Assembly (NCBI RefSeq): GCF_019145355.1
Contig: NZ_JAHSTY010000001.1
Span: 248,001 to 312,000, forward strand
Reading direction: 5' to 3'
Source of the DNA: Pseudomonas azadiae
GTDB taxonomy: Bacteria; Pseudomonadota; Gammaproteobacteria; Pseudomonadales; Pseudomonadaceae
Length of the DNA stretch: 64,000 nt
The notes below the pieces were generated by a model, which saw only the letters and a list, made by a program, of their open reading frames with translations, made no database searches and was not told where the DNA came from. The translations under genes were made by a program, and so were the position numbers. Numbering within the stretch: position 1 is the first letter of the stretch; every line of letters begins with the position of its first letter. Positions 1 to 10,351 of the stretch are shown here, piece by piece.

Positions 1-3000
1 CTTGGGCCCTACATAGGCCGGCGAACCGGGCCAGCGACCATCCACGTCCAGGTGGAAATCCTGGCTGGTGACGGTCGGTGCATAACCCCATCCCTTGAGT
101 ACATCGCCGATATTCTTGCCGTCCAAGCGGCCCTTGTACCAACTGCTGCTGGCACCCGCGGCGCCTTCCCAACCACCGGCTCCCTTGAGCTGCATGCCTT
201 TGAGGCCCAGGTCCAGGTTATTGAAGGCCAGCCCCTTGGCGGTCGGGCGGATTTTCAGCGACCAGGCACCCACCAGGTCCGGGCCCTGGAACAACTGGTC
301 AATGGCGATATTCAGCGCCGGAATATCCTTTGGATCGATACTCGCCAAGGGGTCCGGAGCGTTTTCGTCCGCCTGCACCGTCGGGTCCACCGCCGGCAGT
401 TTCACGTATTGCAGGTTGATCGCAATCGGTGCGCCCTTGGCGTCCGGCAGGTTGACCGTGCCCTTGGCTTGCTGGCTGTCGAGCTGCAAGCCCCACGCCG
501 CCTGCTTGCGATCCAATTGCAAGTTCACCCGATCAAACTGGGTGCCAAAACCGGTCAGCTTGCCCACCTTGAAATCAGCGCCGCTAAGCAATTGCTTGGC
601 ACTGCCACCTGGGTCGTTCCCGGCGTACTGGTTAACGAGCTTTCTCCAGGGGTCGATATCCAGTTCCGACAGCACGCCGCGAATACGCAAGCCCCTGCCA
701 CCTGGCAGCACGGCATCGCCATCACCGAGGAACAACTCACCTCGGCCGTCATTGAATTTATCCGGCGGCGCGGCGAAGGTGAAATTCGCCAGTTCGCCAT
801 AATCGAACCAATAGCGGCGCTCGGCGCCCTGCAGGGTCATGCGAAATACGCTGTCACGGCCCTGGCTGGCTGGCATGCCGAACGGCGCGGGCAAATCCAC
901 CGTCACGCCCTTGAGGTTCGAGCTGACCATCAGTTGGCTGTCGGCGCCGCTCAAGTCCAGTTGCAACTGGTAGGGAATATCACCGGAGACCGGCAACGGC
1001 TGAGTGACGTTCAGCCAATCCGTCAGCCGCTTGACCGTCACCTGGCCCTTGGCAACCACGCGCGTACTGACAGTGCCCGGCTTGCCGTCGGCAAAGATCT
1101 GCGCGGTGATCGGTCGGTCGAACGCCTGGGCCGTGATGTTCTGGCCACTGAGGCCCTTGGTACTGTCAAAGCGGAAATCGCCCTTGAGCTGGGTCAGGTC
1201 AAGGGTGGGCTCGGCCAATTGCAGGCGCGCCTTATCGGTTTTGAAGTCCACCACGATTTTCGGCTCGGCGCCTTTGGTCAACGGAATGTCAAGGTCGAGA
1301 TTGCCTTGCAGATCGCCCTCACCTTTCCAGCCGGCAAACGTCGATGCCGTGCCGATCGGTGCTTCCTGAAGGATCTTCAAACCATCGCCCAAACCGCCGG
1401 CAAAACCACCCGTCAGCAACAGGTGGCTGTCCTTACCGGCAGGTGCGTGGGGAATATTGACGTAGATGTCCTTGACCTTGGTGTCGAGCAATTGGCCCTT
1501 GCTGGCCAGTATGCGTACACCGCTCTCTTCGACGAACACTTCACCCGCGACCTTGTTCACATGCGGCCAGCCCGGCTGGAACGCCAGTTCGGCGTCACGC
1601 ACCTTGAAGAACAGGCTGATATTGCGCGAAGCCGGCAACGCGTCGTGGTTCAGCGAACCCTGGTACTGGAAGAAGCCCTGGTCCACCGCGCCCTTGAGAA
1701 TCGCGGTGCGCAACCATTCATCCAGCGCCGGGCTCAATACCGCCGGCAGGTACTTGGGGGTGAAGCGCCCGTCGCCGTCGACCATGCCGACGCGCAGGTC
1801 CATGTAGTCTTCCTGGCTGTGGTCGAAATGCAGGCGAATCAGGAAGTCGGCGGCGATCTTGCCCTCCTCGCCCAGCACCTTGATATACGGGGCGATCAGC
1901 GTGAAGCCCTGCTTGTCCAGCTTCCAGGTCAGGCGTGCATTGGCCTGGAGGTACTGCCAGGGCTTGGCGAAGATCGGGTCGAGGTGCAGGGAGAAGTCCT
2001 TGCTGTCCATGCGCAACTCGCCATGGCCCAGGTCGCCGCTGATGCTGCCCGACACGTTGCGCGCGGCCGGCGCGCCAGAGTAGGCATCAAAACCGATGCG
2101 CTCGAGGTTGGCGGCGAAGCTGACTTTTTGATCGGTGGTGTCTTGAGGGCGAAAGTCCACCAGCACATTACGCAGCAGGCCGGTGGCCTTGAGGTGCTCG
2201 AGGGTTTTGGCGAACCCCTCCGGCAGCGGCGCCAGGGCGTTGAGCAGCGGCGTGATCGGCGTGAGGTCCAGGCGGTCGGCCTGGAGGTTCCAGACCTCCT
2301 GGTCCTTGTCGGTCGCCAGCGTTTGCTGAAGTTGCAGGCGAGATTCCCAACGAGTTTCTCCCAGGTTCATCGCCAGGGAGTCGAACAGCACCTTGAGGCC
2401 GGTGTCGCTGCGCTGCAGGTAGGCGGTGAGCGCGAGATTTTCGAGGTGAACGGGCTTGCGCTCGGCGTAACTGGCTTTGACTTGAGGCGAGTTGAGCCGC
2501 ACCACTGCGCTTTGCACGGTGCCTTTGGCCCACGTCAGCCAGAACTCGCCGCCGGCCTTGAATTGGCTGAGTTTCCACTGCTGGGTCAGCTTGGCCGGGA
2601 TCCACTTGGCCCAATCGCTCTGCGGCAGACTCAGGTAGGCCTGGGCCTCGCCTTCCTTCCACTGGCTGGCGCGGATACGCGTGCGCAGGCTCAGGGCGAG
2701 CGGCTGGCCATCGGGCAGGGTCAAGCGCGCATCCAGACGCTGACGGTTCATACCGGTATGCAGGCTCAGCCCGACATACGTCAAGGTCACGGGTGCCTGG
2801 TCAAACGGTTGCAACGTCACCTGGCTGTCGAGCAGCGACACACGCTTGACCCGCTGCATGCGCGTGAGCAACTGCTCCGGGTCCAGTGGCTGGTCGTCGC
2901 GCAACGGCAGGCCCTGGAGGGCCCATTTGCCGTCCTTGTCTTCCTTGACGCTCAATTGCAGGCCACTGACTTGCAAATGCGCAATGCGTACTTCGCGCGC

Positions 3001-3315
3001 CATGAGGCTGGCCCAGATATCCGGCACCACTTCGACCTGGTCCAGGCGCAGGGCACTGCTGCCCTCGCCAACCATCACGTCATGGGCCAGCAATACCGGG
3101 GCGAAGCCGCTCCAGCGGCCTTCGAGGCTGCCGATGTGCAGGGGCATGTCCACCGCAGCCTGGGCCTTGGCCTCGACTTCTGCACGGTATTCGGCCACCA
3201 GTGGGGTCAATTCACGACCCAGGCTCACATACACGGCAGCCAATACCAGCAGCAAGGCGCAGAGGCCCAGGCCCCAACGGGTCAAAGCGGCAAAAAAGCG
3301 TATCAGACGCTCCAT
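1..3315 (-). CDS. yhdP: YhdP family protein (AsmA-like), 3' end cut by window edge
   Basis: This is a very large envelope protein of the YhdP/AsmA-like group, thought to form a bridge that moves phospholipid to the outer membrane. About 1105 codons are visible and the frame is still open at base 1, so the C-terminus lies outside the window. The start chosen is the ATG at 3315, giving MERLIRFFAALTRWG followed by one N-terminal membrane helix (residues about 8-28) and then a long beta-rich region without cysteine motifs, as expected for the family. It is transcribed towards the window start and lies 76 bp downstream of the RNase G gene, so the two are probably co-transcribed. The opposite strand is open over almost the whole gene; I treat that as a shadow. 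The family call is firm from sequence pattern and position; the lipid-transport role is family knowledge. Confidence 0.9.
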   Translation of the reverse strand, partial: MERLIRFFAALTRWGLGLCALLLVLAAVYVSLGRELTPLVAEYRAEVEAKAQAAVDMPLHIGSLEGRWSGFAPVLLAHDVMVGEGSSALRLDQVEVVPDIWASLMAREVRIAHLQVSGLQLSVKEDKDGKWALQGLPLRDDQPLDPEQLLTRMQRVKRVSLLDSQVTLQPFDQAPVTLTYVGLSLHTGMNRQRLDARLTLPDGQPLALSLRTRIRASQWKEGEAQAYLSLPQSDWAKWIPAKLTQQWKLSQFKAGGEFWLTWAKGTVQSAVVRLNSPQVKASYAERKPVHLENLALTAYLQRSDTGLKVLFDSLAMNLGETRWESRLQLQQTLATDKDQEVWNLQADRLDLTPITPLLNALAPLPEGFAKTLEHLKATGLLRNVLVDFRPQDTTDQKVSFAANLERIGFDAYSGAPAARNVSGSISGDLGHGELRMDSKDFSLHLDPIFAKPWQYLQANARLTWKLDKQGFTLIAPYIKVLGEEGKIAADFLIRLHFDHSQEDYMDLRVGMVDGDGRFTPKYLPAVLSPALDEWLRTAILKGAVDQGFFQYQGSLNHDALPASRNISLFFKVRDAELAFQPGWPHVNKVAGEVFVEESGVRILASKGQLLDTKVKDIYVNIPHAPAGKDSHLLLTGGFAGGLGDGLKILQEAPIGTASTFAGWKGEGDLQGNLDLDIPLTKGAEPKIVVDFKTDKARLQLAEPTLDLTQLKGDFRFDSTKGLSGQNITAQAFDRPITAQIFADGKPGTVSTRVVAKGQVTVKRLTDWLNVTQPLPVSGDIPYQLQLDLSGADSQLMVSSNLKGVTVDLPAPFGMPASQGRDSVFRMTLQGAERRYWFDYGELANFTFAAPPDKFNDGRGELFLGDGDAVLPGGRGLRIRGVLSELDIDPWRKLVNQYAGNDPGGSAKQLLSGADFKVGKLTGFGTQFDRVNLQLDRKQAAWGLQLDSQQAKGTVNLPDAKGAPIAINLQYVKLPAVDPTVQADENAPDPLASIDPKDIPALNIAIDQLFQGPDLVGAWSLKIRPTAKGLAFNNLDLGLKGMQLKGAGGWEGAAGASSSWYKGRLDGKNIGDVLKGWGYAPTVTSQDFHLDVDGRWPGSPAYVGPK

Positions 3316-3391
3316 GTCAGGCGACCCTCAAGGCGGTAGTCGGACGGCAGATCAAGGTCTGCCCGTCTCGTAAAAGAAAAACGATTGGGGA

Positions 3392-4849
3392 TCAGAGCAG
3401 CACCACGTCGTATTGTTCCTGGGAATACATGGTTTCGACCTGGAAACGAATCGTGCGGCCGATAAACCCCTCCAGTTCGGCAACGTTGCCGGACTCTTCG
3501 TCCAGCAGCCGGTCGACCACTTTCTGGTTGGCGAGCACTCTATAACCTTCTGCCTGGTAGGCTCGTGCCTCTCGTAGGATTTCACGGAAAATCTCGTAGC
3601 AAACCGTTTCCGGCGTCTTCAATTTACCGCGGCCCTGGCAACTGCTGCACGGCTCGCACAGCACCTGCTCAAGGCTTTCGCGGGTACGCTTGCGGGTCAT
3701 CTGCACCAGGCCCAATTCGGTAATGCCGATGATATTGGTCTTGGCATGATCGCGTTCCAACTGCTTTTCGAGGGTGCGCAGCACCTGGCGTTGGTGCTCT
3801 TCATCTTCCATGTCGATGAAGTCGATGATGATGATGCCGCCCAGGTTGCGCAGGCGCAGCTGGCGGGCAATCGCGGTAGCCGCTTCGAGGTTGGTCTTGA
3901 AGATCGTCTCTTCGAGGTTGCGATGACCGACGAACGCGCCTGTGTTGACGTCAATGGTAGTCATGGCTTCCGCCGGGTCCACCACCAGATAGCCGCCGGA
4001 CTTGAGCGGCACCTTGCGCTCCAGGGCCTTCTGGATTTCATCTTCGACGCCATACAGGTCAAAGATCGGCCGCTCGCCAGGGTAATGTTCCAGGCGGTCG
4101 GCAATTTCCGGCATCAGCTCGGCGACAAACTGCGTGGTGCGCTGGAAGGTCTCCCGCGAGTCGATGCGAATTTTCTCAATCTTCGGACTGACCAGGTCGC
4201 GCAGCGTGCGCAAAGCCAGGCCCAGGTCTTCGTAAATGACGCTTGGCGCGCTGATGGTCTTGATCTGGACGTCGATCTGATCCCACAGCCGGCGCAGGTA
4301 GCGGATGTCCATCAGGATTTCATCGGCACCCGCGCCCTCTGCGGCGGTACGCAGGATAAACCCACCGGCCTCCTTGATACCTTCGGCGGCCACACAGTCG
4401 CTGACCACCTTCTTGAGGCGCTCGCGCTCGGCTTCGTCTTCGATCTTCAGGGAAATGCCGACATGGGCGGTGCGCGGCATATAGACCAGGTACCGCGACG
4501 GAATCGACAGCTGCGTGGTCAGGCGCGCGCCTTTGGAGCCGATAGGGTCCTTGGTGACTTGCACCACCAGGCTCTGCCCTTCGTGCACCAGGGCGCTGAT
4601 GCTTTCGACCGCCGGGCCTTCGCGCAGGGAAATTTCCGAAGCATGGATAAACGCGGCACGGTCCAGGCCGATGTCGACGAAGGCAGCCTGCATCCCCGGC
4701 AACACGCGCACAACCTTGCCCTTGTAGATGTTGCCAACGATCCCGCGCTTCTGGGTGCGCTCCACGTGGACCTCTTGCAGAACACCGTTCTCTACCACCG
4801 CCACGCGCGATTCCATCGGCGTGATATTGATCAGAATCTCTTCACTCAT
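3392..4849 (-). CDS. rng: Ribonuclease G
   Basis: RNase G (CafA) is an endoribonuclease of the RNase E/G family that matures the 5' end of 16S rRNA and cleaves some mRNAs. The 485-residue product has the usual RNase G length, without the long C-terminal scaffold of RNase E. An S1-like domain follows the N-terminal MSEEILINITPMESRVA. The catalytic region contains the acidic pair in TIDVNTGAFVG and IIIIDFIDMED, and the zinc-link type cysteines appear in LCEPCSSCQGRG. I start at 4849 because the family begins MSEEILIN; an upstream ATG at 4876 would add nine unconserved residues. It lies 71 bp downstream of maf in the same direction and 76 bp upstream of yhdP, the standard pseudomonad order. Confidence 0.96.
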   Translation of the reverse strand: MSEEILINITPMESRVAVVENGVLQEVHVERTQKRGIVGNIYKGKVVRVLPGMQAAFVDIGLDRAAFIHASEISLREGPAVESISALVHEGQSLVVQVTKDPIGSKGARLTTQLSIPSRYLVYMPRTAHVGISLKIEDEAERERLKKVVSDCVAAEGIKEAGGFILRTAAEGAGADEILMDIRYLRRLWDQIDVQIKTISAPSVIYEDLGLALRTLRDLVSPKIEKIRIDSRETFQRTTQFVAELMPEIADRLEHYPGERPIFDLYGVEDEIQKALERKVPLKSGGYLVVDPAEAMTTIDVNTGAFVGHRNLEETIFKTNLEAATAIARQLRLRNLGGIIIIDFIDMEDEEHQRQVLRTLEKQLERDHAKTNIIGITELGLVQMTRKRTRESLEQVLCEPCSSCQGRGKLKTPETVCYEIFREILREARAYQAEGYRVLANQKVVDRLLDEESGNVAELEGFIGRTIRFQVETMYSQEQYDVVLL

Positions 4850-4920
4850 GGCTGGGTCTCGTTCAGGCGTTTTCACAATAGTGACCGATCGCTTAAGGCT
4901 GGGCGCTCAAGTAGAGGCAT

Positions 4921-5517
4921 TCAGCGCACGGTAAGGTTTTGCCAACAGGGTATGCCGAAACGGCCGAGCAGTTGCGCGGTTTCGCACACCGGCAGGCCGA
5001 CCACTGCGGAATAACTGCCATTGAGGCCGGCGACAAACACTGAACCGAGCCCCTGGATAGCATAGCCGCCTGCCTTGTCCTGGGGCTCGCCACTGTGCCA
5101 GTAGGTTGTAGCCTCCTCGACAGTAATCCCCCGAAAAAGCACACGGCTGCTGACACATCGGGTTTCACAGCGCTGGCCATCCGTGACCGCAATGGCGGTC
5201 AGCACTTCATGCTCACGCCCCGCCAAGGCCATCAACATCGCCAGGGCATCGGCCTGGTCCACCGGTTTGCCGAGGATCCGGCCATCGACGATCACCGCCG
5301 TATCAGCCCCCAGCACACAGGCCCCGGCAGTGTGTTCAAGCGCAGCAAAACCTGCCGCAGCCTTGCCGCGCGCCAAGCGCTCGACGTAGGTAACGGCGGA
5401 TTCGTTTGTAAGAGGGGTTTCATCAATAGCGGCGCTGACCACGGTGAAGGGCACACCGATCTGGGTCAGCAGTTCACGCCGCCTCGGGGAGCCCGAGGCC
5501 AGGTATAGCGAATTCAT
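4921..5517 (-). CDS. maf: Maf-family nucleotide pyrophosphatase
   Basis: Maf proteins are nucleoside triphosphate pyrophosphatases acting on dTTP, UTP or modified nucleotides and linked to septum control. The 198-residue product has the signature N-terminus [12 protein letters not shown], the acidic metal-binding segment [13 protein letters not shown] and the later [11 protein letters not shown] motif. The start at 5517 is favoured over the ATG at 5568 because it directly precedes the conserved [12 protein letters not shown] and has GGGAGAG upstream at good spacing. The gene lies between mreD (51 bp upstream) and rng, all on the minus strand, matching the mreBCD-maf-rng cluster found in many proteobacteria. 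Substrate preference cannot be read from sequence by eye. Confidence 0.94.
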   Translation of the reverse strand: MNSLYLASGSPRRRELLTQIGVPFTVVSAAIDETPLTNESAVTYVERLARGKAAAGFAALEHTAGACVLGADTAVIVDGRILGKPVDQADALAMLMALAGREHEVLTAIAVTDGQRCETRCVSSRVLFRGITVEEATTYWHSGEPQDKAGGYAIQGLGSVFVAGLNGSYSAVVGLPVCETAQLLGRFGIPCWQNLTVR

Positions 5518-5568
5518 TGCAGACTCTCCCTGTAGGGTTCGATAACCAGGCAGAGCCTCGCAATCCAT

Positions 5569-6057
5569 TCAATTGATCTTATAGCGGCGACGCAGCCCAC
5601 GCAGGCCAAAGCTGATCCATGGCCACAACAAGGCACTGACCAGGGCCGGCAATACCAGCGCCAGCGTAGGCTGACGGTTACCAGTCAACGCGCTCAGCCA
5701 GAGCTGAACAAGCTGCGCCAGGCCGAAGATCACCAGGATCACCAGGCACTGCTGCCACATCGGGAACATGCGCAGGCGCTGCTGCAACGACAGCACCAGG
5801 AAGGTAATCAGGGTCAGGATCAACGCGTTCTGGCCCAGCAAGGTGCCATACAGCACATCTTCCGCCAAGCCCAGGAACATGGCGGTGACCATGCCGACTT
5901 TATGCGGCAGGTTCAGCGACCAGAAGGCCAGCAGCAAGGCCAGCCAGAGCGGGCGCAGGATTTCCATGAACTGTGGCAGTGGCGAGACGCTGAGCAGCAG
6001 GCCGACGGCAAAGGTCAACCAGACGATCCAGCCATTGCGCGAATGAGTATTGGCCAT
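5569..6057 (-). CDS. mreD: Rod shape-determining protein MreD
   Basis: MreD is an inner-membrane part of the elongasome that positions peptidoglycan synthesis with MreB and MreC. The product has 162 residues, the normal length, and is strongly hydrophobic with five or six predicted membrane segments. It begins MANTHSRNGWIVWLTFAVG and ends in a basic tail GLRGLRRRYKIN. Its ATG overlaps the mreC stop codon by one base (TAATG at 6057), so translation is probably coupled. The identification rests on hydrophobic profile, length and position between mreC and maf; MreD is poorly conserved in sequence. Confidence 0.93.
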   Translation of the reverse strand: MANTHSRNGWIVWLTFAVGLLLSVSPLPQFMEILRPLWLALLLAFWSLNLPHKVGMVTAMFLGLAEDVLYGTLLGQNALILTLITFLVLSLQQRLRMFPMWQQCLVILVIFGLAQLVQLWLSALTGNRQPTLALVLPALVSALLWPWISFGLRGLRRRYKIN

Positions 6058-7196
6058 TATTCCTCCCTCTGCCGCGTGGTTGCCGGGGCGGTCGTGGCCG
6101 GGCGCGCGGCCGGGGCGGCAGCAGGCGGTTTAGCCGCCGGTGTGGTAGTGGCTGGCGTCAACGCGGGGGGTTTGGTCGCGGCCGGTTTAGCCGGATGCGC
6201 CGCCGGCTTGACGGGCGTTGCGGCAGGCGCAACCACTGCCGGGGAGGCCGCAGGGGGGGGCGTTGTTGCCTGGGCAGGCTTGGGCACGGTGGAAGGAATG
6301 ACCGGCGCCGTGCCGTTCTTCTTGTCTTCCGCTTCCTGGGCCTGGGCGGCGTCGTTGGCACGCTCTTCCGGGGTGCGATTGTCACTGAACACCAGCAGCA
6401 GGTAGCGGCTGCGGTTCAAGGCGGCGGTCGGCACGGCGCGCACAATGGCGAACGGCTGGCCGGAATCATGGATCACTTCCTTCACCGTCGCCACCGGGTA
6501 GCCCGCCGGGAAACGCTGACCCAGGCCGGAGCTGACCAACAGGTCACCTTCCTTGATGTCGGCGGTATCGGCCACATGCCGCAACTCCAGGCGCTCGGGG
6601 TTGCCGGTGCCGCTGGCAATCGCACGCAGGCCGTTGCGGTTGACCTGCACCGGAATGCTGTGGGTGGTGTCCGTGAGCAGCAATACCCGTGAGGTGTAGG
6701 GCATCAGCTCGACCACCTGGCCCATCAAGCCGCGGGCATCGAGCACCGGCTGGCCGAGAACCACACCGTCGCGCTCACCCTTGTTGATGATGATGCGATG
6801 AGTAAAGGGGTTGGGGTCCATGCCGATCAATTCGGCCACTTCGACCTTTTCGTTGACCAGCGCGGACGAATTGAGCAACTCGCGCAGGCGAACGTTCTGC
6901 TCGGTGAGGGCCGCGAGCTTTTGCATGCGCCCCTGCAGCAGCAGGTTTTCGGTCTTGAGTTTTTCGTTCTCGGCGACCAGCTCGGTGCGGCTGCCGAATT
7001 GGCTGGCCACGCCCTGGTACAGACGTTGCGGCAGGTCGGTGATCCAGTAAGTCTGCATCAACACCAGCGACATCTGGCTACGCACGGGCTTGAGCAGTGC
7101 AAAGCGGGCATCGACCACCATCAGCGCGACCGACAGCACGACCAGCACCAACAGGCGCACGCCCAATGAGGGGCCTTTGGCGAAAAGCGGTTTAAT
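6057..7196 (-). CDS. mreC: Cell shape-determining protein MreC, probable ATT start
   Basis: MreC is the periplasmic scaffold of the rod-shape complex. It has one N-terminal membrane helix, a coiled coil (residues about 65-105, ELVAENEKLKTENLLLQGRM) and a beta-rich core (DPNPFTHRIIINKG onwards). The last 90 residues are a Pro/Ala/Thr-rich tail, longer than in E. coli. The start is unusual. The family N-terminus KPxFxxGPSLxxRL is encoded only if translation begins upstream of the in-frame TTG at 7166. Between that region and the preceding in-frame stop there is no ATG, GTG or TTG. An ATT at 7196-7194 lies 8 nt after a good GGAGG (7209-7205), so I place the start there, giving 379 aa. The stop overlaps the mreD start. 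Confidence 0.9.
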   Translation of the reverse strand: MKPLFAKGPSLGVRLLVLVVLSVALMVVDARFALLKPVRSQMSLVLMQTYWITDLPQRLYQGVASQFGSRTELVAENEKLKTENLLLQGRMQKLAALTEQNVRLRELLNSSALVNEKVEVAELIGMDPNPFTHRIIINKGERDGVVLGQPVLDARGLMGQVVELMPYTSRVLLLTDTTHSIPVQVNRNGLRAIASGTGNPERLELRHVADTADIKEGDLLVSSGLGQRFPAGYPVATVKEVIHDSGQPFAIVRAVPTAALNRSRYLLLVFSDNRTPEERANDAAQAQEAEDKKNGTAPVIPSTVPKPAQATTPPPAASPAVVAPAATPVKPAAHPAKPAATKPPALTPATTTPAAKPPAAAPAARPATTAPATTRQREE

Positions 7197-7280
7197 AAGC
7201 CGCTCCTCCCAGGCAAATGTTCGCTTTATTCATACGGCATCTAACCGGCCTGGATGCAGATTGAAGAAGATAAACGCCAA

Positions 7281-7306
7281 CAGGCAGCACTGCAAAGTGC
7301 TGCCTG
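7281..7306 (-). terminator. Hairpin between mreB and mreC (possible attenuator)
   Basis: A perfect 10-bp stem (7281-7290 with 7297-7306) with a 6-nt loop lies in the 141-nt gap between mreB and mreC. On the transcribed strand only a short, interrupted T tract follows. This suggests a partial terminator that lowers mreC and mreD expression relative to mreB rather than a full stop. Confidence 0.6.
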
Positions 7307-7337
7307 CGGGCGAAACATGGACAAACCCGCAAACGAC

Positions 7338-8387
<1,050 letters not shown>

Positions 8388-8585
8388 CTAGGCAACGCGT
8401 GGGTAAAAAAGTGCGGCAAACTCTAACAACGACAGGGATTTTGGGCAAGGCGCCAATGTGCTAAATTGGCCGACTTTCTGTGCACCCAACCCCACAATCG
8501 CGGCCGTATGACCGTAGAAATGCGGTAGTGTTCCGACAATCTAACACACGGATAGCCTCCGTTCTGTTTTCCACTGGAGATTCCC

Positions 8586-8873
8586 ATGACGCTTGAACGC
8601 TCCGACGTGGAAAAAATCGCGCATCTGGCCTCGCTTGGCCTCAATGATGCCGATCTTCCACAGACCACCGCAGCCCTGAACAGCATTCTCGGGCTGGTCG
8701 ACCAGATGCAGGCCGTGAATACCGACGGCATCGAGCCCCTGGCTCACCCGCTGGAAGCCAGCCAGCGCCTGCGCGCAGACGTCGTGACCGAAAGTAATAA
8801 TCGCGAGGCCTACCAGTCCATCGCGCCAGCGGTCGAAAACGGCCTGTACCTGGTTCCGAAAGTCATCGACTAA
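8586..8873 (+). CDS. gatC: Asp-tRNA(Asn)/Glu-tRNA(Gln) amidotransferase subunit GatC
   Basis: GatC is the small subunit that joins GatA to GatB in the enzyme that amidates mischarged Asp-tRNA(Asn) and Glu-tRNA(Gln). The 95-residue product shows the conserved order: an N-terminal [11 protein letters not shown] segment, a middle [22 protein letters not shown] and the C-terminal [15 protein letters not shown], which wraps GatA. GGAGA lies just upstream of the ATG. It is the first gene of gatCAB and is separated from gatA by 16 nt. Confidence 0.96.
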   Translation: MTLERSDVEKIAHLASLGLNDADLPQTTAALNSILGLVDQMQAVNTDGIEPLAHPLEASQRLRADVVTESNNREAYQSIAPAVENGLYLVPKVID

Positions 8874-8889
8874 AGGGAAAGAGCCTTTC

Positions 8890-10341
8890 ATGCATCACAT
8901 GACTCTGGCCGAGATCGCTCGCGGTCTCGCCGACAAAAAGTTTTCCTCCGAAGAGCTGACCAAGACCCTGCTGGCGCGCATCGCCGAGCTCGATCCAAAG
9001 GTCAACAGCTTCATCAGCCTTACCCAAGAGCTGGCCTTGAGCCAGGCCAAGGCCGCCGACCTGCGTCGCGCCAACGGTGAGAATGGCGCACTGCTGGGCG
9101 CCCCCATCGCCCACAAAGACCTGTTCTGCACCCTGGGCATTCGCACCAGTTGCGGCTCGAAGATGCTCGACAACTTCAAGGCGCCCTACGACGCCACCGT
9201 GGTGTCCAGGCTGGCCGCCGCCGGCGCCGTGACCCTGGGCAAGACCAACATGGACGAGTTCGCCATGGGGTCGGCCAACGAGTCGAGCTACTACGGCGCG
9301 GTGAAAAACCCGTGGAACCTTGCGCACGTACCCGGCGGTTCATCCGGTGGATCGGCCGCCGCGGTGGCCGCGCGCTTCCTGCCGGCCGCCACCGCCACTG
9401 ACACCGGCGGCTCGATCCGCCAGCCTGCCGCATTCACCAACCTCACCGGTTTGAAGCCAACCTACGGTCGCGTTTCCCGCTGGGGCATGATCGCCTACGC
9501 CTCCAGCCTCGATCAGGGCGGCCCACTGGCTCGCACCGCCGAAGACTGCGCGATTTTGTTGCAAGGCATGGCGGGTTTCGATAAGCAGGACTCCACCAGC
9601 ATCGATGAGCCCGTGCCGGACTACAGCGCCAGCCTGAACACCTCGCTCAAGGGCCTGCGCATCGGCGTGCCGAAGGAATATTTCAGCGCCGGTCTCGACC
9701 CGCGCATCGCCGAACTGGTGCACAACAGTGTCAAGACGCTGGAAGGCCTCGGTGCGGTGATCAAGGAAATCAGCCTGCCGAACAACCAGCACGCGATTCC
9801 TGCGTACTACGTGATCGCGCCGGCGGAAGCCTCCTCCAACCTGTCGCGCTTCGACGGCGTGCGTTTCGGCTATCGCTGTGAAAACCCCAAAGACCTCACC
9901 GACCTGTACAAGCGTTCCCGTGGCGAAGGCTTCGGCGCCGAAGTGCAACGCCGCATCATGGTCGGTGCCTACGCCCTCTCGGCCGGCTACTACGACGCGT
10001 ACTACCTCAAGGCGCAGAAGATCCGTCGCCTGATCAAGAACGACTTCATGGCTGCGTTTGAAGAAGTCGATGTGATCCTTGGCCCTACCACGCCGAACCC
10101 GGCCTGGAAGATCGGCGCCAAGACCGGCGACCCGATCGCCGAGTACCTGGAAGACCTGTACACCATCACCGCCAACCTCGCGGGCTTGCCGGGCTTGTCC
10201 ATGCCCGCCGGTTTCGTCGACGGCCTGCCGGTCGGCGTGCAATTGCTCGCCCCGTACTTCCAGGAAGGCCGCCTGCTCAATGTGGCGCACCAGTACCAGT
10301 TGAACACTGACTGGCACACCCGCACCCCTACCGGCTTCTGA
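8890..10341 (+). CDS. gatA: Glutamyl-tRNA(Gln) amidotransferase subunit A
   Basis: GatA is the glutaminase subunit: it hydrolyses glutamine and supplies ammonia to GatB. The 483-residue amidase-signature protein shows the Ser-cisSer-Lys triad elements: lysine in PIAHKDLF, the glycine/serine loop [11 protein letters not shown] and the nucleophile region [11 protein letters not shown]. An alternative ATG lies three codons downstream (MTLAEIA); the first, at 8890, has AAAGGGAAAGAG upstream. It sits between gatC and gatB (10 nt gap) as part of one operon. Confidence 0.97.
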   Translation: MHHMTLAEIARGLADKKFSSEELTKTLLARIAELDPKVNSFISLTQELALSQAKAADLRRANGENGALLGAPIAHKDLFCTLGIRTSCGSKMLDNFKAPYDATVVSRLAAAGAVTLGKTNMDEFAMGSANESSYYGAVKNPWNLAHVPGGSSGGSAAAVAARFLPAATATDTGGSIRQPAAFTNLTGLKPTYGRVSRWGMIAYASSLDQGGPLARTAEDCAILLQGMAGFDKQDSTSIDEPVPDYSASLNTSLKGLRIGVPKEYFSAGLDPRIAELVHNSVKTLEGLGAVIKEISLPNNQHAIPAYYVIAPAEASSNLSRFDGVRFGYRCENPKDLTDLYKRSRGEGFGAEVQRRIMVGAYALSAGYYDAYYLKAQKIRRLIKNDFMAAFEEVDVILGPTTPNPAWKIGAKTGDPIAEYLEDLYTITANLAGLPGLSMPAGFVDGLPVGVQLLAPYFQEGRLLNVAHQYQLNTDWHTRTPTGF

Positions 10342-10351
10342 GGAGAACACT

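Noticed and set aside
52..3339. A 1095-codon plus-strand open frame antisense to yhdP
   Set aside because: It is the mirror of yhdP caused by high GC at codon third positions. It lacks a ribosome-binding site and any domain, while the minus strand reads as a coherent AsmA-like protein starting at 3315.
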